The notes below the pieces were generated by a model, which was given only the letters and a program-made list of their open reading frames with translations, was not told the origin of the DNA and did not search any database. A DNA stretch of 45,781 nt, from assembly GCA_021300155.1 (NCBI GenBank), contig JAJTID010000104.1, positions 1 to 45,781 on the forward strand, written 5' to 3'. The DNA is from Pirellula sp. Lineage in GTDB: Bacteria; Planctomycetota; Planctomycetia; Pirellulales; Pirellulaceae. The position numbers were made by a program, and so were the translations under genes. Below, piece by piece: positions 1 to 7,103 of this stretch (within the stretch, counting starts at the first letter, position 1; every line of letters starts with the position of its first letter).

Positions 1-1
1 G

Positions 2-472
2 AACGCTTTGTTCAGTGGAGGACAGGTTACCAGTCTGTTCATTACTCCATTGGGGGAAGCATACGCTAGAAGACTCGTTGGCGATCGACTCAAGACTATC
101 AATGCCGTGGCAATCGTTTACGTTGTTTTGCCGACAGATCGATGGATGAGTGAAAGCGAGCTGTTCCGAGAAAACCTGATTGGCGATCCTGAGACTTGGA
201 ATGATGCGACAGAGTTGGTTCTTCCGTTGCTGACATCAGGACTCATCGAGTCGTCAAGCGATAACGTCGGCAGAGTTGGGTATCGTCGCACTTCGAAAGA
301 GTTGCCAGACGAACCGGAGATCGATGTTGCTGTTGATGAGTCGATGGACAGCATCTACGTCAGATCGTTCAACGAGGAACGAAAGTCGCTTCAACAGTGC
401 GAGCCACTCGACAACAACGAGGTGTTCATTCCGTTGTCTGCTTCATTGTTACAGGTGGCAACGAATGGCTAG
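2..472 (+). CDS. Winged-helix-like hypothetical protein, 5' end outside the window
   Basis: The reading frame is open to the first base, so the gene probably starts upstream; the first usable start inside is TTG at 8. I do not recognise the family. Residues near the start (LFITPLGEAYAR) look like the end of a winged helix, and a second stretch from about residue 40 to 95 (SESELFREN, then LLTSGLIESS and VGYRRTSK) has the helix-turn-helix and wing pattern of a DNA-binding or partner-binding module. The C-terminal third is acidic and then hydrophilic. The stop overlaps the start of the next gene by 8 bases (465-472), so the two are probably co-translated. Given the phage-terminase-like neighbour and the broken tRNA at 1038-1076, it most likely belongs to an integrated element. 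Function is not assignable. Confidence 0.6.
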   Translation, partial: NALFSGGQVTSLFITPLGEAYARRLVGDRLKTINAVAIVYVVLPTDRWMSESELFRENLIGDPETWNDATELVLPLLTSGLIESSSDNVGRVGYRRTSKELPDEPEIDVAVDESMDSIYVRSFNEERKSLQQCEPLDNNEVFIPLSASLLQVATNG

Positions 473-830
473 TTCTGGCAAGTTTGAGAGTCTGGCGTTG
501 CTGTTGGCGACAGGATCCAGCACGAAAAATGCGGCGCAGCAACTTGGAGTCGCTTCACGTACTGCGTACCGAATCGCATCAAGCGACAAGATGAAGAATC
601 GAGTCTCTGAACTTCGAAGCCAGATCACCAATGAAGCAGTCGGCAGACTGACGCAGGGAGCGACAAAAGCGGCCGATACGCTTGTCGAGTTGTTAGGCGA
701 GGCAAATGAGCCATCGACACGATTGAACGCTTCCAAGGCGATTTTGGCTAGCTTGTCGGCGATTAGTGAACTAGGTGAACTTCGTGCCAGGATTGACGCG
801 CTGGAGTCGAAGCAGTGCCAAGTATCCTGA
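465..830 (+). CDS. Phage terminase small-subunit-like HTH protein
   Basis: A 121-residue protein. The ATG at 465 was chosen because it overlaps the upstream stop (ATGGCTAG arrangement) and because the longer upstream frame has no family support. Residues about 8-35 form a homeodomain-like helix-turn-helix (ATGSSTKNAAQQLGVASRTAYR), followed by long helices (TNEAVGRLTQGATKAADTL, then ELLGEANEPSTRLNASKAIL) and a coiled C-terminus. This order of HTH, then an ALGRL-type helix, then an 'LL...PS.RL.AAKAIL' segment is typical of small terminase subunits and related phage-derived proteins that recognise DNA for packaging. No large terminase gene lies to its right, so the packaging role is inference; it could be a domesticated or satellite regulator. 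A hairpin terminator follows at 842. Confidence 0.6.
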   Translation: MASSGKFESLALLLATGSSTKNAAQQLGVASRTAYRIASSDKMKNRVSELRSQITNEAVGRLTQGATKAADTLVELLGEANEPSTRLNASKAILASLSAISELGELRARIDALESKQCQVS

Positions 831-841
831 TTCGAAACAAG

Positions 842-906
842 ACGCGCGTAGGCTAGGCTTGTGTATGGCCGAAAACCCGTTACTGCTTACGCGCGTTTTT
901 CTTTTT
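842..906 (+). terminator. Hairpin followed by T-rich run after the terminase-like gene
   Basis: The arms acgcgcgta (842-850) and tacgcgcgt (888-896) are perfect reverse complements and are followed directly by tttt, c and ttttt. The 37-base loop is long for a classical intrinsic terminator, so the stem may need inner pairing. Confidence 0.5.
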
Positions 907-913
907 CGCTTCG

Positions 914-928
914 GGTGTAGTCTACACC
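914..928. promoter_or_regulatory. Perfect palindrome, candidate protein-binding site
   Basis: ggtgtag-t-ctacacc: two perfect 7-base arms around one central base. It lies between the element gene and the tRNA break. The size suits a dimeric DNA-binding protein or a recombinase arm site; nothing else ties it to a regulator. Confidence 0.35.
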
Positions 929-1009
929 TGGAAACGACTTTTTTCGCCATTTAACAACGTCTTGCTATTGTCAGAAAGTGCTTTTTTCCCTGAGAAAAAG
1001 CCTGTTTTG

Positions 1010-1038
1010 CAAAGCTTTGAAAGATAGGGTTTATCTTT
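1010..1038. repeat. Two adjacent inverted repeats abutting the tRNA break
   Basis: caaagctttg (1010-1019) is a perfect 10-base palindrome. It is followed immediately by aaagata (1020-1026), a gggtt spacer and tatcttt (1032-1038), a perfect 7-bp stem. The second stem ends exactly where tRNA similarity begins, so it marks the junction. Confidence 0.5.
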
Positions 1039-1076
1039 TAGAAATCCGTTGCTCTATCCAACTGAGCTACGAGGGC
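1038..1076 (-). pseudogene. 5' half of tRNA-Arg(UCU), broken at the anticodon loop
   Basis: Read on the minus strand from 1076, the sequence follows canonical tRNA order: acceptor 5' strand GCCCTCG, TA, D-stem GCTC, D-loop AGTTGGATA, D-stem GAGC, A26, anticodon-stem 5' strand ACGGA and loop TTTCTAA, giving anticodon TCT. The next five bases are AAGAT where TCCGT is needed, and no T-arm or acceptor 3' strand follows. The D-stem pairs perfectly (GCTC/GAGC). The gene is therefore a half, cut in the anticodon loop. This is a known crossover region for tyrosine integrases that target tRNA genes, so the fragment is probably one side of an attachment site or a remnant of element insertion. The matching 3' half was not seen in this window. 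Confidence 0.75.
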
Positions 1077-1234
1077 AAGAGCCTGCATTCATCGAGTTCT
1101 TTGATCCTTGCGATCCCACAAAACTCCACCCGAGAATTCTAACGTCAAGACGGCTTCCTGCAAACCTGAAAAGAGATTGGCGAACTCAGCCCCGTCTCTG
1201 CAGTTTACCCTGCGGAAATTAGGAGGTGCTACTG

Positions 1235-2602
1235 TTAACCGATTTCCGACAAGCCTCCGTTGGAATCGCCGAACGCCGTGGTCTCTACTCCAAACCGATT
1301 GAGCATCTCGACAAATAGATTCGACATCGGCTTCTCCTTGGCATCGACAAATCGTCCCGTCTTCAGCATGCCGCCACCCGCACCGGCCAAAACGACCGGC
1401 AAATTGGCATGTGTATGACGATTTCCATCCGCAATCGCCCCGCCATAAACGATCATGCTGTTGTGCAACATCGTGTTGCCATCAACATCCTGGACATGGT
1501 CCATCTTCTCCAGAAATTTAGCAAATCTCTGCATATAAAATCGGTCGATGAGGGCAACCTTTTTGGCAAGCTCGGGCACTCTTTGGTTGTGTGTTAGATA
1601 ATGATGACCTTCGATGATGCCTAAATCCGGAAAGGTTCGATTGCTGCCATCATAGGCAATCAACAGACTGGCTATTCTGGTTGAATCCGTCTGAAATGCG
1701 AGCAACATCAGGTCCAAGTTGAGATCGATGTGATTTCCAAAATCTATCGGGACACCATCCGGTGTTGGCAAATTCGGATCCGGTACCAATCCGAATCGTT
1801 CTGCGGATTTAATTCGCTCTTCGATCTGCCGCACGCTGGATACGTATTCTTCGAGTTTGGTTTTATCTTCGCTGGATAGCGATCTGGCCAACTCCTTGGC
1901 ATCTTCCAGAACAAAATCCAACACCGATCGATTCGATTGTTGTCGCAACTCGAAGTTCTTTTGACGTTGGCCATGTTCGCCAGCTCCGAACAAGCGTTCA
2001 AATACCAGTCGAGGGTTTGGTTCTGGAGTCACTGGCGTCGTCGGAGAACTCCATGAAAGATTGTATTGATAGGCGCATGCATAGCCCGAGTCGCAACTCC
2101 CAGAGTTTCTGACAGCGTCACTCGATAGTTCGAGCGACTGAAAGCGGGTTGCGCCCCCAACTCGCTGTGCTGCAACTTGATCGACGGAGATTCCTACGTG
2201 AATGTCTTTACCTGCTGTCTTGCGTGCGCGAGCTCCCGTGAGGAAAGTCGCGTTTGCTCGTGCGTGATCACCGGCTCCGTCATTGCCCGCAGTGGCGTGA
2301 ATATGATCCAGCCCACCAATTACCTGAATCTTGCTCTTTACTTTTGCTAGAGGTTCCAAGGTTGGGCTCAATACGATTCCATCTTCGCCATTGGTTGGGA
2401 ACCAGTGATCTTGTTGAACTCCGTTGGGAATCGACATGAAGGCCATGCGTAGAGGAGCGCCGGTGGCTGTGGTGGCAGGATGCGCTGCCGATGGAAAAGA
2501 GGATGCCGCATTGACAGATCGCGTTAATGAAAGAAATGGAGGAACCACCAGCGAAACTCCGGCACCTTGCAAAAACGCACGTCGATTTGCTTTCGGCATC
2601 AT
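1235..2602 (-). CDS. DUF1552 domain-containing Tat-exported protein
   Basis: A protein of about 455 residues that begins MMPKANRRAFLQG, a twin-arginine-like signal (RR followed by LQGAGVSLVVPPFLSL). GGAGG sits just before the paired ATGs at 2602/2599, so the longer TTG start upstream is unlikely. The rest matches the DUF1552 family, which is abundant in planctomycetes: IPNGVQQDHWFP, the GDHARANATFLTGARARKT segment, VDQVAA, a coiled region DKTKLEEYVSSVRQIEERI and C-terminal DGNRHTHANLPVVLAG. DUF1552 proteins are related in layout to DUF1501 and sulfatase-like exported proteins; their biochemical role is not established. In most planctomycete genomes they sit beside a DUF1592-type haem-binding protein. 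None is present here, so this copy is an orphan. Confidence 0.85.
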   Translation of the reverse strand: MMPKANRRAFLQGAGVSLVVPPFLSLTRSVNAASSFPSAAHPATTATGAPLRMAFMSIPNGVQQDHWFPTNGEDGIVLSPTLEPLAKVKSKIQVIGGLDHIHATAGNDGAGDHARANATFLTGARARKTAGKDIHVGISVDQVAAQRVGGATRFQSLELSSDAVRNSGSCDSGYACAYQYNLSWSSPTTPVTPEPNPRLVFERLFGAGEHGQRQKNFELRQQSNRSVLDFVLEDAKELARSLSSEDKTKLEEYVSSVRQIEERIKSAERFGLVPDPNLPTPDGVPIDFGNHIDLNLDLMLLAFQTDSTRIASLLIAYDGSNRTFPDLGIIEGHHYLTHNQRVPELAKKVALIDRFYMQRFAKFLEKMDHVQDVDGNTMLHNSMIVYGGAIADGNRHTHANLPVVLAGAGGGMLKTGRFVDAKEKPMSNLFVEMLNRFGVETTAFGDSNGGLSEIG

Positions 2603-2709
2603 AACCTCCAATGGCTTACGGTGAATGAATCAACCCTAACTAACGGTATAGGGATTTCCGGTGTGTTTTCTTGTATCATACTGCATCGCCAGATGGAATG
2701 CACATCGCT

Positions 2710-3978
2710 TCAATTTCGCGGGCGGGTGTTTAGCCAGTATTGTGATGCTGCTTTTTCGAGTTGCGCGTTATCCTGCAAAACTTCACTGGAACGCTGACCG
2801 TTAAAGCGATTAGAGCACCCGAGAAGGATCACGCGAATATCGGGCTCGGAGTCAACTACTCCGACGATTTGTCGGGCTACGCCTAACTGGAAGCGAGCTT
2901 GCGGGTAGATCGGTGTATCCAACGATTGAAGTGACCAACGATCGATCGGTACGTTGATCCAGCCTAGGATTTCTTCATTCGCTGGAACGGTCAAGTCCGT
3001 CAATTGGACGAGCTCCGCGGGTAAGCGGCTGAGACCAGGACCGGACACTTCTACTCGAACGCGGCTACTGTGGGGTGCATACAACGCCCAACTCGGCCAA
3101 TGGTCCCAAACTCCGAACCGCTCCGTTGCTGGCATGATCATGACGATTCCAATCAACGATGCACAAGAACATTGCAACCATGTTGGGAAGCGGTTCCGCA
3201 ATTCACTCTTTGTGTTTGGTTCTTCTGTAGGAGTTGCGACAGACTGTTGACCTGTTCGGATAAAAAGCAGGAAGGCCAACACGGCAAACTGCACGTTCCA
3301 AACCAGTACGCTAGGCCGATGATTCAATCCCAACGGACCGAGAATCACTAGCAGGGAGAGGTGAAGTCCTATCGCAAGCCAGCCGGCGAAGTACCGACTC
3401 TTTGGCCATGCCAGCCCCAAAGCAATCGATAGCTCGATGAGCGGAAACATTGCAATCAAAACGACTCGTGTTCCACTGGGGATCGTATCTGCATCTTGAC
3501 CTAGGAGCTTGGCGATCGCTCCTAGCATGCTTTGGCCGACCGAGTGTAAAAACTCATAGTCGAGTTTTCCCAACGCTGAGAAAAAATAAATGCTGATCAT
3601 CAACCAACGGATCAGCAGATGTTGCAGTCGAATCGGGCATGTGAGCCATACGAAGAGAAAAATCCCCAGTTGGTGTGCCCACGGCTGAAATCTATGTTGG
3701 TCCAAGCAGATGGTAGCGATTAAGCTCCCCATTCCCACGTAGCAACCCAAGTAGATCCAACGCTCGCCGCGAGAGAATGTGAGAAGACATACGCCAACCA
3801 CCAAACTTGCTAGCACGCACCAGTCAAGCCATCTCGGAATGCTGCAGAGCAACTCGATCGCTGGAATCTGAGGGAAGACAGTTTGCGGGGTCCAGAGCCG
3901 ATAAGTGGCTGCAATCAAAGCGAGCGAGCTAATCCCCATCCACCTTCGAACAAGCCGAGACGCATTAGAATCGAGCAT
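2710..3978 (-). CDS. Polytopic membrane protein, HTTM/MauE-DoxX-like
   Basis: A 422-residue protein with roughly eight or nine hydrophobic helices between residues 13 and 290 (for example WCVLASLVVGVCLLTF, ILGPLGLNHRPSVLVWNV and SLIGIVMIMPATE), then a soluble C-terminal portion of about 130 residues. The helix FFSALGKLDYEFL with its conserved Lys resembles the HTTM/MauE/DoxX group of membrane proteins, in which some members act in vitamin-K-dependent or quinone-linked chemistry. The match is to the overall pattern only, so the role is unknown. The ATG at 3978 fits the predicted cytoplasmic N-terminus (RLVRRW) before the first helix. It lies about 100 bases upstream of the DUF1552 gene in the same direction and may be transcribed with it. 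Confidence 0.6.
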   Translation of the reverse strand: MLDSNASRLVRRWMGISSLALIAATYRLWTPQTVFPQIPAIELLCSIPRWLDWCVLASLVVGVCLLTFSRGERWIYLGCYVGMGSLIATICLDQHRFQPWAHQLGIFLFVWLTCPIRLQHLLIRWLMISIYFFSALGKLDYEFLHSVGQSMLGAIAKLLGQDADTIPSGTRVVLIAMFPLIELSIALGLAWPKSRYFAGWLAIGLHLSLLVILGPLGLNHRPSVLVWNVQFAVLAFLLFIRTGQQSVATPTEEPNTKSELRNRFPTWLQCSCASLIGIVMIMPATERFGVWDHWPSWALYAPHSSRVRVEVSGPGLSRLPAELVQLTDLTVPANEEILGWINVPIDRWSLQSLDTPIYPQARFQLGVARQIVGVVDSEPDIRVILLGCSNRFNGQRSSEVLQDNAQLEKAASQYWLNTRPRN

Positions 3979-4356
3979 CGAAACCTAGCATCTTGGAGAC
4001 CTATTGTGTGTATGAGGAGTGGATTGATTGCATGGACGGATCGACTGCTTGACCGTTTGGTCATTGTACTCGTACTTCCAATAACGAGTAGTTCGTTTAT
4101 CGAAGCGACCTTTCGTGAAGCCAAAGGGAATCGAGCGTAATTGTGTTTGTGTCTATCGATCCTTGGCTATATAGTAATCGCAGAGAACGCACTCCTAGCC
4201 TGCTTAGTTTGATGTGAATTGTGTCGGAGCTTATCTGCTAGCCTAATCAATCTATACCCAGGATAGACGCATCAAAGCAAAGCTCGAGAGTTGCGGATCG
4301 CGCGCAAGGTCACTTGGCCGCGATCACGTGATTTCAAGCGTTACGCCACTGGACCA
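3979..4356. other. Divergent intergenic stretch, no gene supported
   Basis: A spacer of about 380 bases between a minus-strand and a plus-strand gene, so both promoters should lie here. I see one small inverted repeat (tactcgt 4067-4073 with acgagta 4084-4090) and AT-rich candidates such as tatatagtaat near 4170, but no convincing -35/-10 pair. The short frames in it look random. Confidence 0.5.
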
Positions 4357-4998
4357 ATGTCAATCGAACGAAACGTCAAAATTCGATCTTGGGAGCGACC
4401 GATAGAGTCTCTGCCTCACGATTTGCTCGAGATATTCACTGAGGAAGAACGTGCGGCATACTCCGAAGGCGCTCCATACTTCCAACGATTGGCTGCGACT
4501 TCTGGTTGTGACGCGTTGAGACAACTACTTGATAACGCTGATGCCGATCATCCAATGTTTATCGAGCTCAATAAATCGGATGATTCACCGTGGTTTGTCT
4601 GGTTTGGCTTTACGTTTCCATCAATGGCCTTTCATCCGCGGCTGCGCCTCTCGCAGCGTATTGAATTGCCGTCGAATACACCTTCAGAAATCAATAAACT
4701 GTACAAGGCGTTCGGTGGTATTTGTGAATCGAGTTTCATTGGCGGATTCATGCCCCCAGAAAGGATTTTGCTTGGTGCAAATCACTTTATGATGGCTCAT
4801 CATCACATTGAACTTCCTAACAATAGCTACCCATGGTTCGATTTTGGAAACGGTGATTATGCAGGATGGCTTCCTTCCGGAAACGCCTTCATGTATGACC
4901 ACGAATCCGGTGATGTCACCGAAACACAATTTTCCGCCTTATGCGACATGCTTTATTCCCAGTTGAACCGCTCGGCCTTTGATGACATGTTCGGCTGA
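4357..4998 (+). CDS. SMI1/KNR4 (SUKH)-like hypothetical protein
   Basis: A 213-residue protein counted from the ATG at 4357; the frame also runs upstream to a TTG at 4291, but that extension (RKVTWPRSRDF) looks like random translation. The middle contains INKLYKAFGGICESSF, followed by PWFDFGNGDYAGWLPSG and MYDHESGDV. This order of a 'fGG' helix, an aromatic-rich strand with NGD and a 'dHEsG' strand is reminiscent of SUKH/SMI1-KNR4 proteins, many of which are immunity proteins against contact-dependent or polymorphic toxins. The resemblance is weak and no toxin gene is adjacent. No signal peptide or membrane segment is seen, so it is probably cytoplasmic. There is no good Shine-Dalgarno sequence and no operon partner. 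Confidence 0.45.
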   Translation: MSIERNVKIRSWERPIESLPHDLLEIFTEEERAAYSEGAPYFQRLAATSGCDALRQLLDNADADHPMFIELNKSDDSPWFVWFGFTFPSMAFHPRLRLSQRIELPSNTPSEINKLYKAFGGICESSFIGGFMPPERILLGANHFMMAHHHIELPNNSYPWFDFGNGDYAGWLPSGNAFMYDHESGDVTETQFSALCDMLYSQLNRSAFDDMFG

Positions 4999-5230
4999 CC
5001 ATCGTCGGGTAACATATAAAGGTCTTGATTCTGCTTCGTTGTTCTAGGGATGAATGCGGGCTGGACTACGGGTAATTGCCCAATCTATGAAGGGCGGTTA
5101 AAGAGGTCAGCTCCGAGACCTCGGAAGCGATTTGATGCAAGAGGGGTTCCTGACCGCAGCAAATAGAACGATGCTTGGTCTTTAGATTCCGTGGATCGTG
5201 GACGCATTGCGGTTTACCGCTTACTCGAAG

Positions 5231-5261
5231 TCGGGATGTCGGGATGTCGGGATGAGGGATG
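5231..5261. repeat. Short 8-base tandem repeat
   Basis: tcgggatg is repeated three times without change (5231-5254) and followed by agggatg. It lies just beyond the 3' end of the nhaR-like gene, in a spacer of about 290 bases that otherwise shows nothing clear. Confidence 0.7.
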
Positions 5262-5286
5262 ATGTGTTCGTCTGTAAGTTCTTTGC

Positions 5287-6195
5287 TTAGAATTTGCTAA
5301 CGCTAAGGTTTCTTCGAGCAACCTCAGAGATAGCGAGAACGGCCGGATGCTTTACTTTCCGTTCTACGGATAATGCATAGTACTTTTCGGTCAGATTCGG
5401 AATCTTGGCGATCATCTCGACTCCGTACATTTCTTCCACTTCTTTGCTAATCGCGCTGGCAACAGGAAAAGCACCGACTCCAGCCTTTCCCATCATCTTG
5501 AGCATCGCGCTGTCCTCGAACTCGCCAACAATCCTTGGCCGCACATCGATCTCTTCAAAAAAGTAATCGATGGATCGACGAAGGAGCGTATTCTTCATCG
5601 GCAACAACAACGGCGCCCCAGTTAATGAACCCGGGAATCCGATCCGGAGCTTTTTCGCGAGGGACTTCGTTCCCACCAGTACAACTTCTGACTCTCCCAG
5701 CAGGTGTGAATAAGCCTTCACCTTCATCGCAGGATCGATAGGTGTATCCGATAGGACGACATCGAGTTTGTGTATTGCTAAATCGGCAATCAGCTTAGAG
5801 ATGCCCCCTTCGTAACATGCCAATCGCACATCCTCAGACATCTGCAGGGTCGGCGCGAGCAACTGATGAGCCACGAGCTTTGGCATCACGTCCTTGATCC
5901 CAACACGAAGGATCATGGGCCCGCCAACAGGGCGACCATTGACCATGTCCAGTAATTCTTGGCCTGTCGTGAATATGTCTTGAGCATAGGCCTGAACGGC
6001 GACACCCATTTCCGTCAAAGCCAACCCACGTCCTGATTTTCGAAAAAGCTCAACACCTAAAGCATTTTCCAAATCACGAAGCTGAATGCTAATCGTCGCA
6101 GGAGTCACATGCAATACTTCACTCGCCCGTGCAACGGATCCCTCGCGAGACACGACCCAAAAGTATTGCAAATGATGGTAATTCAACCAGTTCAC
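5287..6195 (-). CDS. nhaR: LysR-family transcriptional activator, NhaR type
   Basis: A 302-residue protein of normal LysR length. Residues 1-65 are the winged HTH (LNYHHLQYFWVVSREGSVAR, then TPATISIQLRDLENALGVELF), and residues 90-295 are the periplasmic-binding-like effector domain. The start LNYHHLQYFW, the KSGRGLALTEMG segment, HKLDVVLSDTPID and the EFEDSAMLKMMGKAGVGAF stretch follow the NhaR subfamily closely; in Escherichia coli NhaR senses Na+ and activates nhaA. No antiporter gene is adjacent, so the target here is unknown. The next gene upstream on the same strand is an HPF-type protein, 210 bases away. The ATG at 6195 gives the expected NhaR N-terminus. Confidence in LysR is very high, and in the NhaR subfamily good. 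Confidence 0.85.
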   Translation of the reverse strand: MNWLNYHHLQYFWVVSREGSVARASEVLHVTPATISIQLRDLENALGVELFRKSGRGLALTEMGVAVQAYAQDIFTTGQELLDMVNGRPVGGPMILRVGIKDVMPKLVAHQLLAPTLQMSEDVRLACYEGGISKLIADLAIHKLDVVLSDTPIDPAMKVKAYSHLLGESEVVLVGTKSLAKKLRIGFPGSLTGAPLLLPMKNTLLRRSIDYFFEEIDVRPRIVGEFEDSAMLKMMGKAGVGAFPVASAISKEVEEMYGVEMIAKIPNLTEKYYALSVERKVKHPAVLAISEVARRNLSVSKF

Positions 6196-6405
6196 ACCGC
6201 CCGCCTTTTCTTCAAATAATTTGGTGCATCGCCGATAACATAAGGTGGATCGTGATCATCCGCGCGACTCTCGAGGCATGATGCAATCCAATCGTTGTTC
6301 AGCTTCCTCGTTGTTCTGTTTCATCGTCGTCCATTTTTCCGACCCAGGTAGTGTATACAAAGCACGCAAGCGAAATCGATTGATTCAATGATGCTGGATC
6401 TAGTT

Positions 6406-6777
6406 CTAATCTTTTTCGCCAAAGACTATGGAATCATCAAACCCGAGCCAACGACGCGCTGGTTTGCTGTGTCGAAGCAGAGTTTCTGCTCTTTTGCTTG
6501 CAGCAACACCTAAGCGGTCTGTAAGGCGATCGATCGCAGCATCCATTCGTGAATCAATATCTTCCATTTCGATGCATTCTTGCTTTCGAACTTGAACCAC
6601 GATGCGGCACAACTTATCAATACCGCCCAAAAGGGGGCCATTGTTATCGACCAAATAAACGTGGATGGTTTCAATGTGCTCTTCTAGCCTGTCGAGAGCC
6701 AACTGCAGCTTTTGATGTGTTTGACGGATCACCGACTCAGAAAGATCAATCCCATGAGCGTAAATAAACAGTTGCAC
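6406..6777 (-). CDS. HPF/RaiA (S30AE) family ribosome-associated protein
   Basis: A 123-residue protein with the S30AE fold pattern: beta strand LFIYAHGIDL, helix SESVIRQTHQKLQLALDRLE, strand ETIHVYLVDNNG, strand KLCRIVVQVRK, then helix MDAAIDRLTDRLGVAASKR. It lacks the long C-terminal dimerisation domain of long HPF and so is of the short type. Proteins of this family bind the decoding centre of the 30S subunit and inactivate ribosomes under stress. The conserved basic residues are partly replaced (the strand after DNNG carries fewer Lys than usual), so activity on the ribosome is probable rather than certain. It is transcribed toward nhaR and may share regulation with it. Confidence 0.75.
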   Translation of the reverse strand: MQLFIYAHGIDLSESVIRQTHQKLQLALDRLEEHIETIHVYLVDNNGPLLGGIDKLCRIVVQVRKQECIEMEDIDSRMDAAIDRLTDRLGVAASKRAETLLRHSKPARRWLGFDDSIVFGEKD

Positions 6778-7103
6778 TCTTGTACCGTACCCTTACCTAC
6801 AATGAATTACTCGCGACCACTACGCTATAATACGGCAAGTTGTCCGTTTGGAAATAATGATTTAAATACATAAATACTTTAAAAAAAACAAACTTTACTA
6901 AGGTTATTTTGGGATGACATGCAATTTTCAAGCGTCGCCTTATTCACCGGCTTTTGTTTCTTTACGCGACCACAAAACGGTCTCTGTAGAATCAGCACCT
7001 CGGAAAAACAACCGTCTTCCACCGGGTTTACTGCAACGCGAATGTTTCTTTCATATGATAGAATCGATACTTCTTTCTGTAAAATAACCACACACACAGA
7101 CCA
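6778..7103. other. AT-rich divergent promoter region
   Basis: A spacer of 326 bases between the HPF-type gene (minus) and the PhoD-like gene (plus). It contains a perfect TATAAT at 6826-6831 on the plus strand and a long A-rich patch (about 6860-6906, with an eight-base A run) that could be a bent or upstream-activating region. The ORFs inside it are short and lack family features. Confidence 0.5.
6826..6831 (+). promoter_or_regulatory. Candidate -10 box (TATAAT)
   Basis: Perfect consensus -10 hexamer in the divergent spacer, but about 270 bases ahead of the PhoD-like start and without a good -35 at 16-18 bases. On the opposite strand the same site reads TATTAT, so it could instead serve the HPF-type gene. 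Confidence 0.25.

Larger units (their letters stand above)
831..1234. other. Structured non-coding stretch at a probable element border
   Basis: About 400 bases without a convincing gene. It holds, left to right, a terminator-like hairpin (842-906), a perfect 7-bp-arm palindrome (914-928), an AT-rich stretch with A and T runs, two more inverted repeats (1010-1019 and 1020-1038), the 5' half of a tRNA-Arg gene on the minus strand (1038-1076), then ordinary-looking spacer up to the end of the DUF1552 gene. Clusters of small inverted repeats next to a tRNA break are what one expects of an integrase attachment region, but no integrase gene is visible in this window. Confidence 0.55.

Noticed and set aside
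831-1076. Group I intron in the tRNA-Arg gene, interrupting the anticodon loop
   Set aside because: Anticodon-loop introns in bacterial tRNA genes are known, but no tRNA 3' half is visible in the downstream direction, no internal guide sequence lies close to the break, and no clear core elements were found.
5231-5261. CRISPR array
   Set aside because: The three 8-base units are contiguous with no spacers; no cas genes are present. No CRISPR-like array was seen anywhere in the window.
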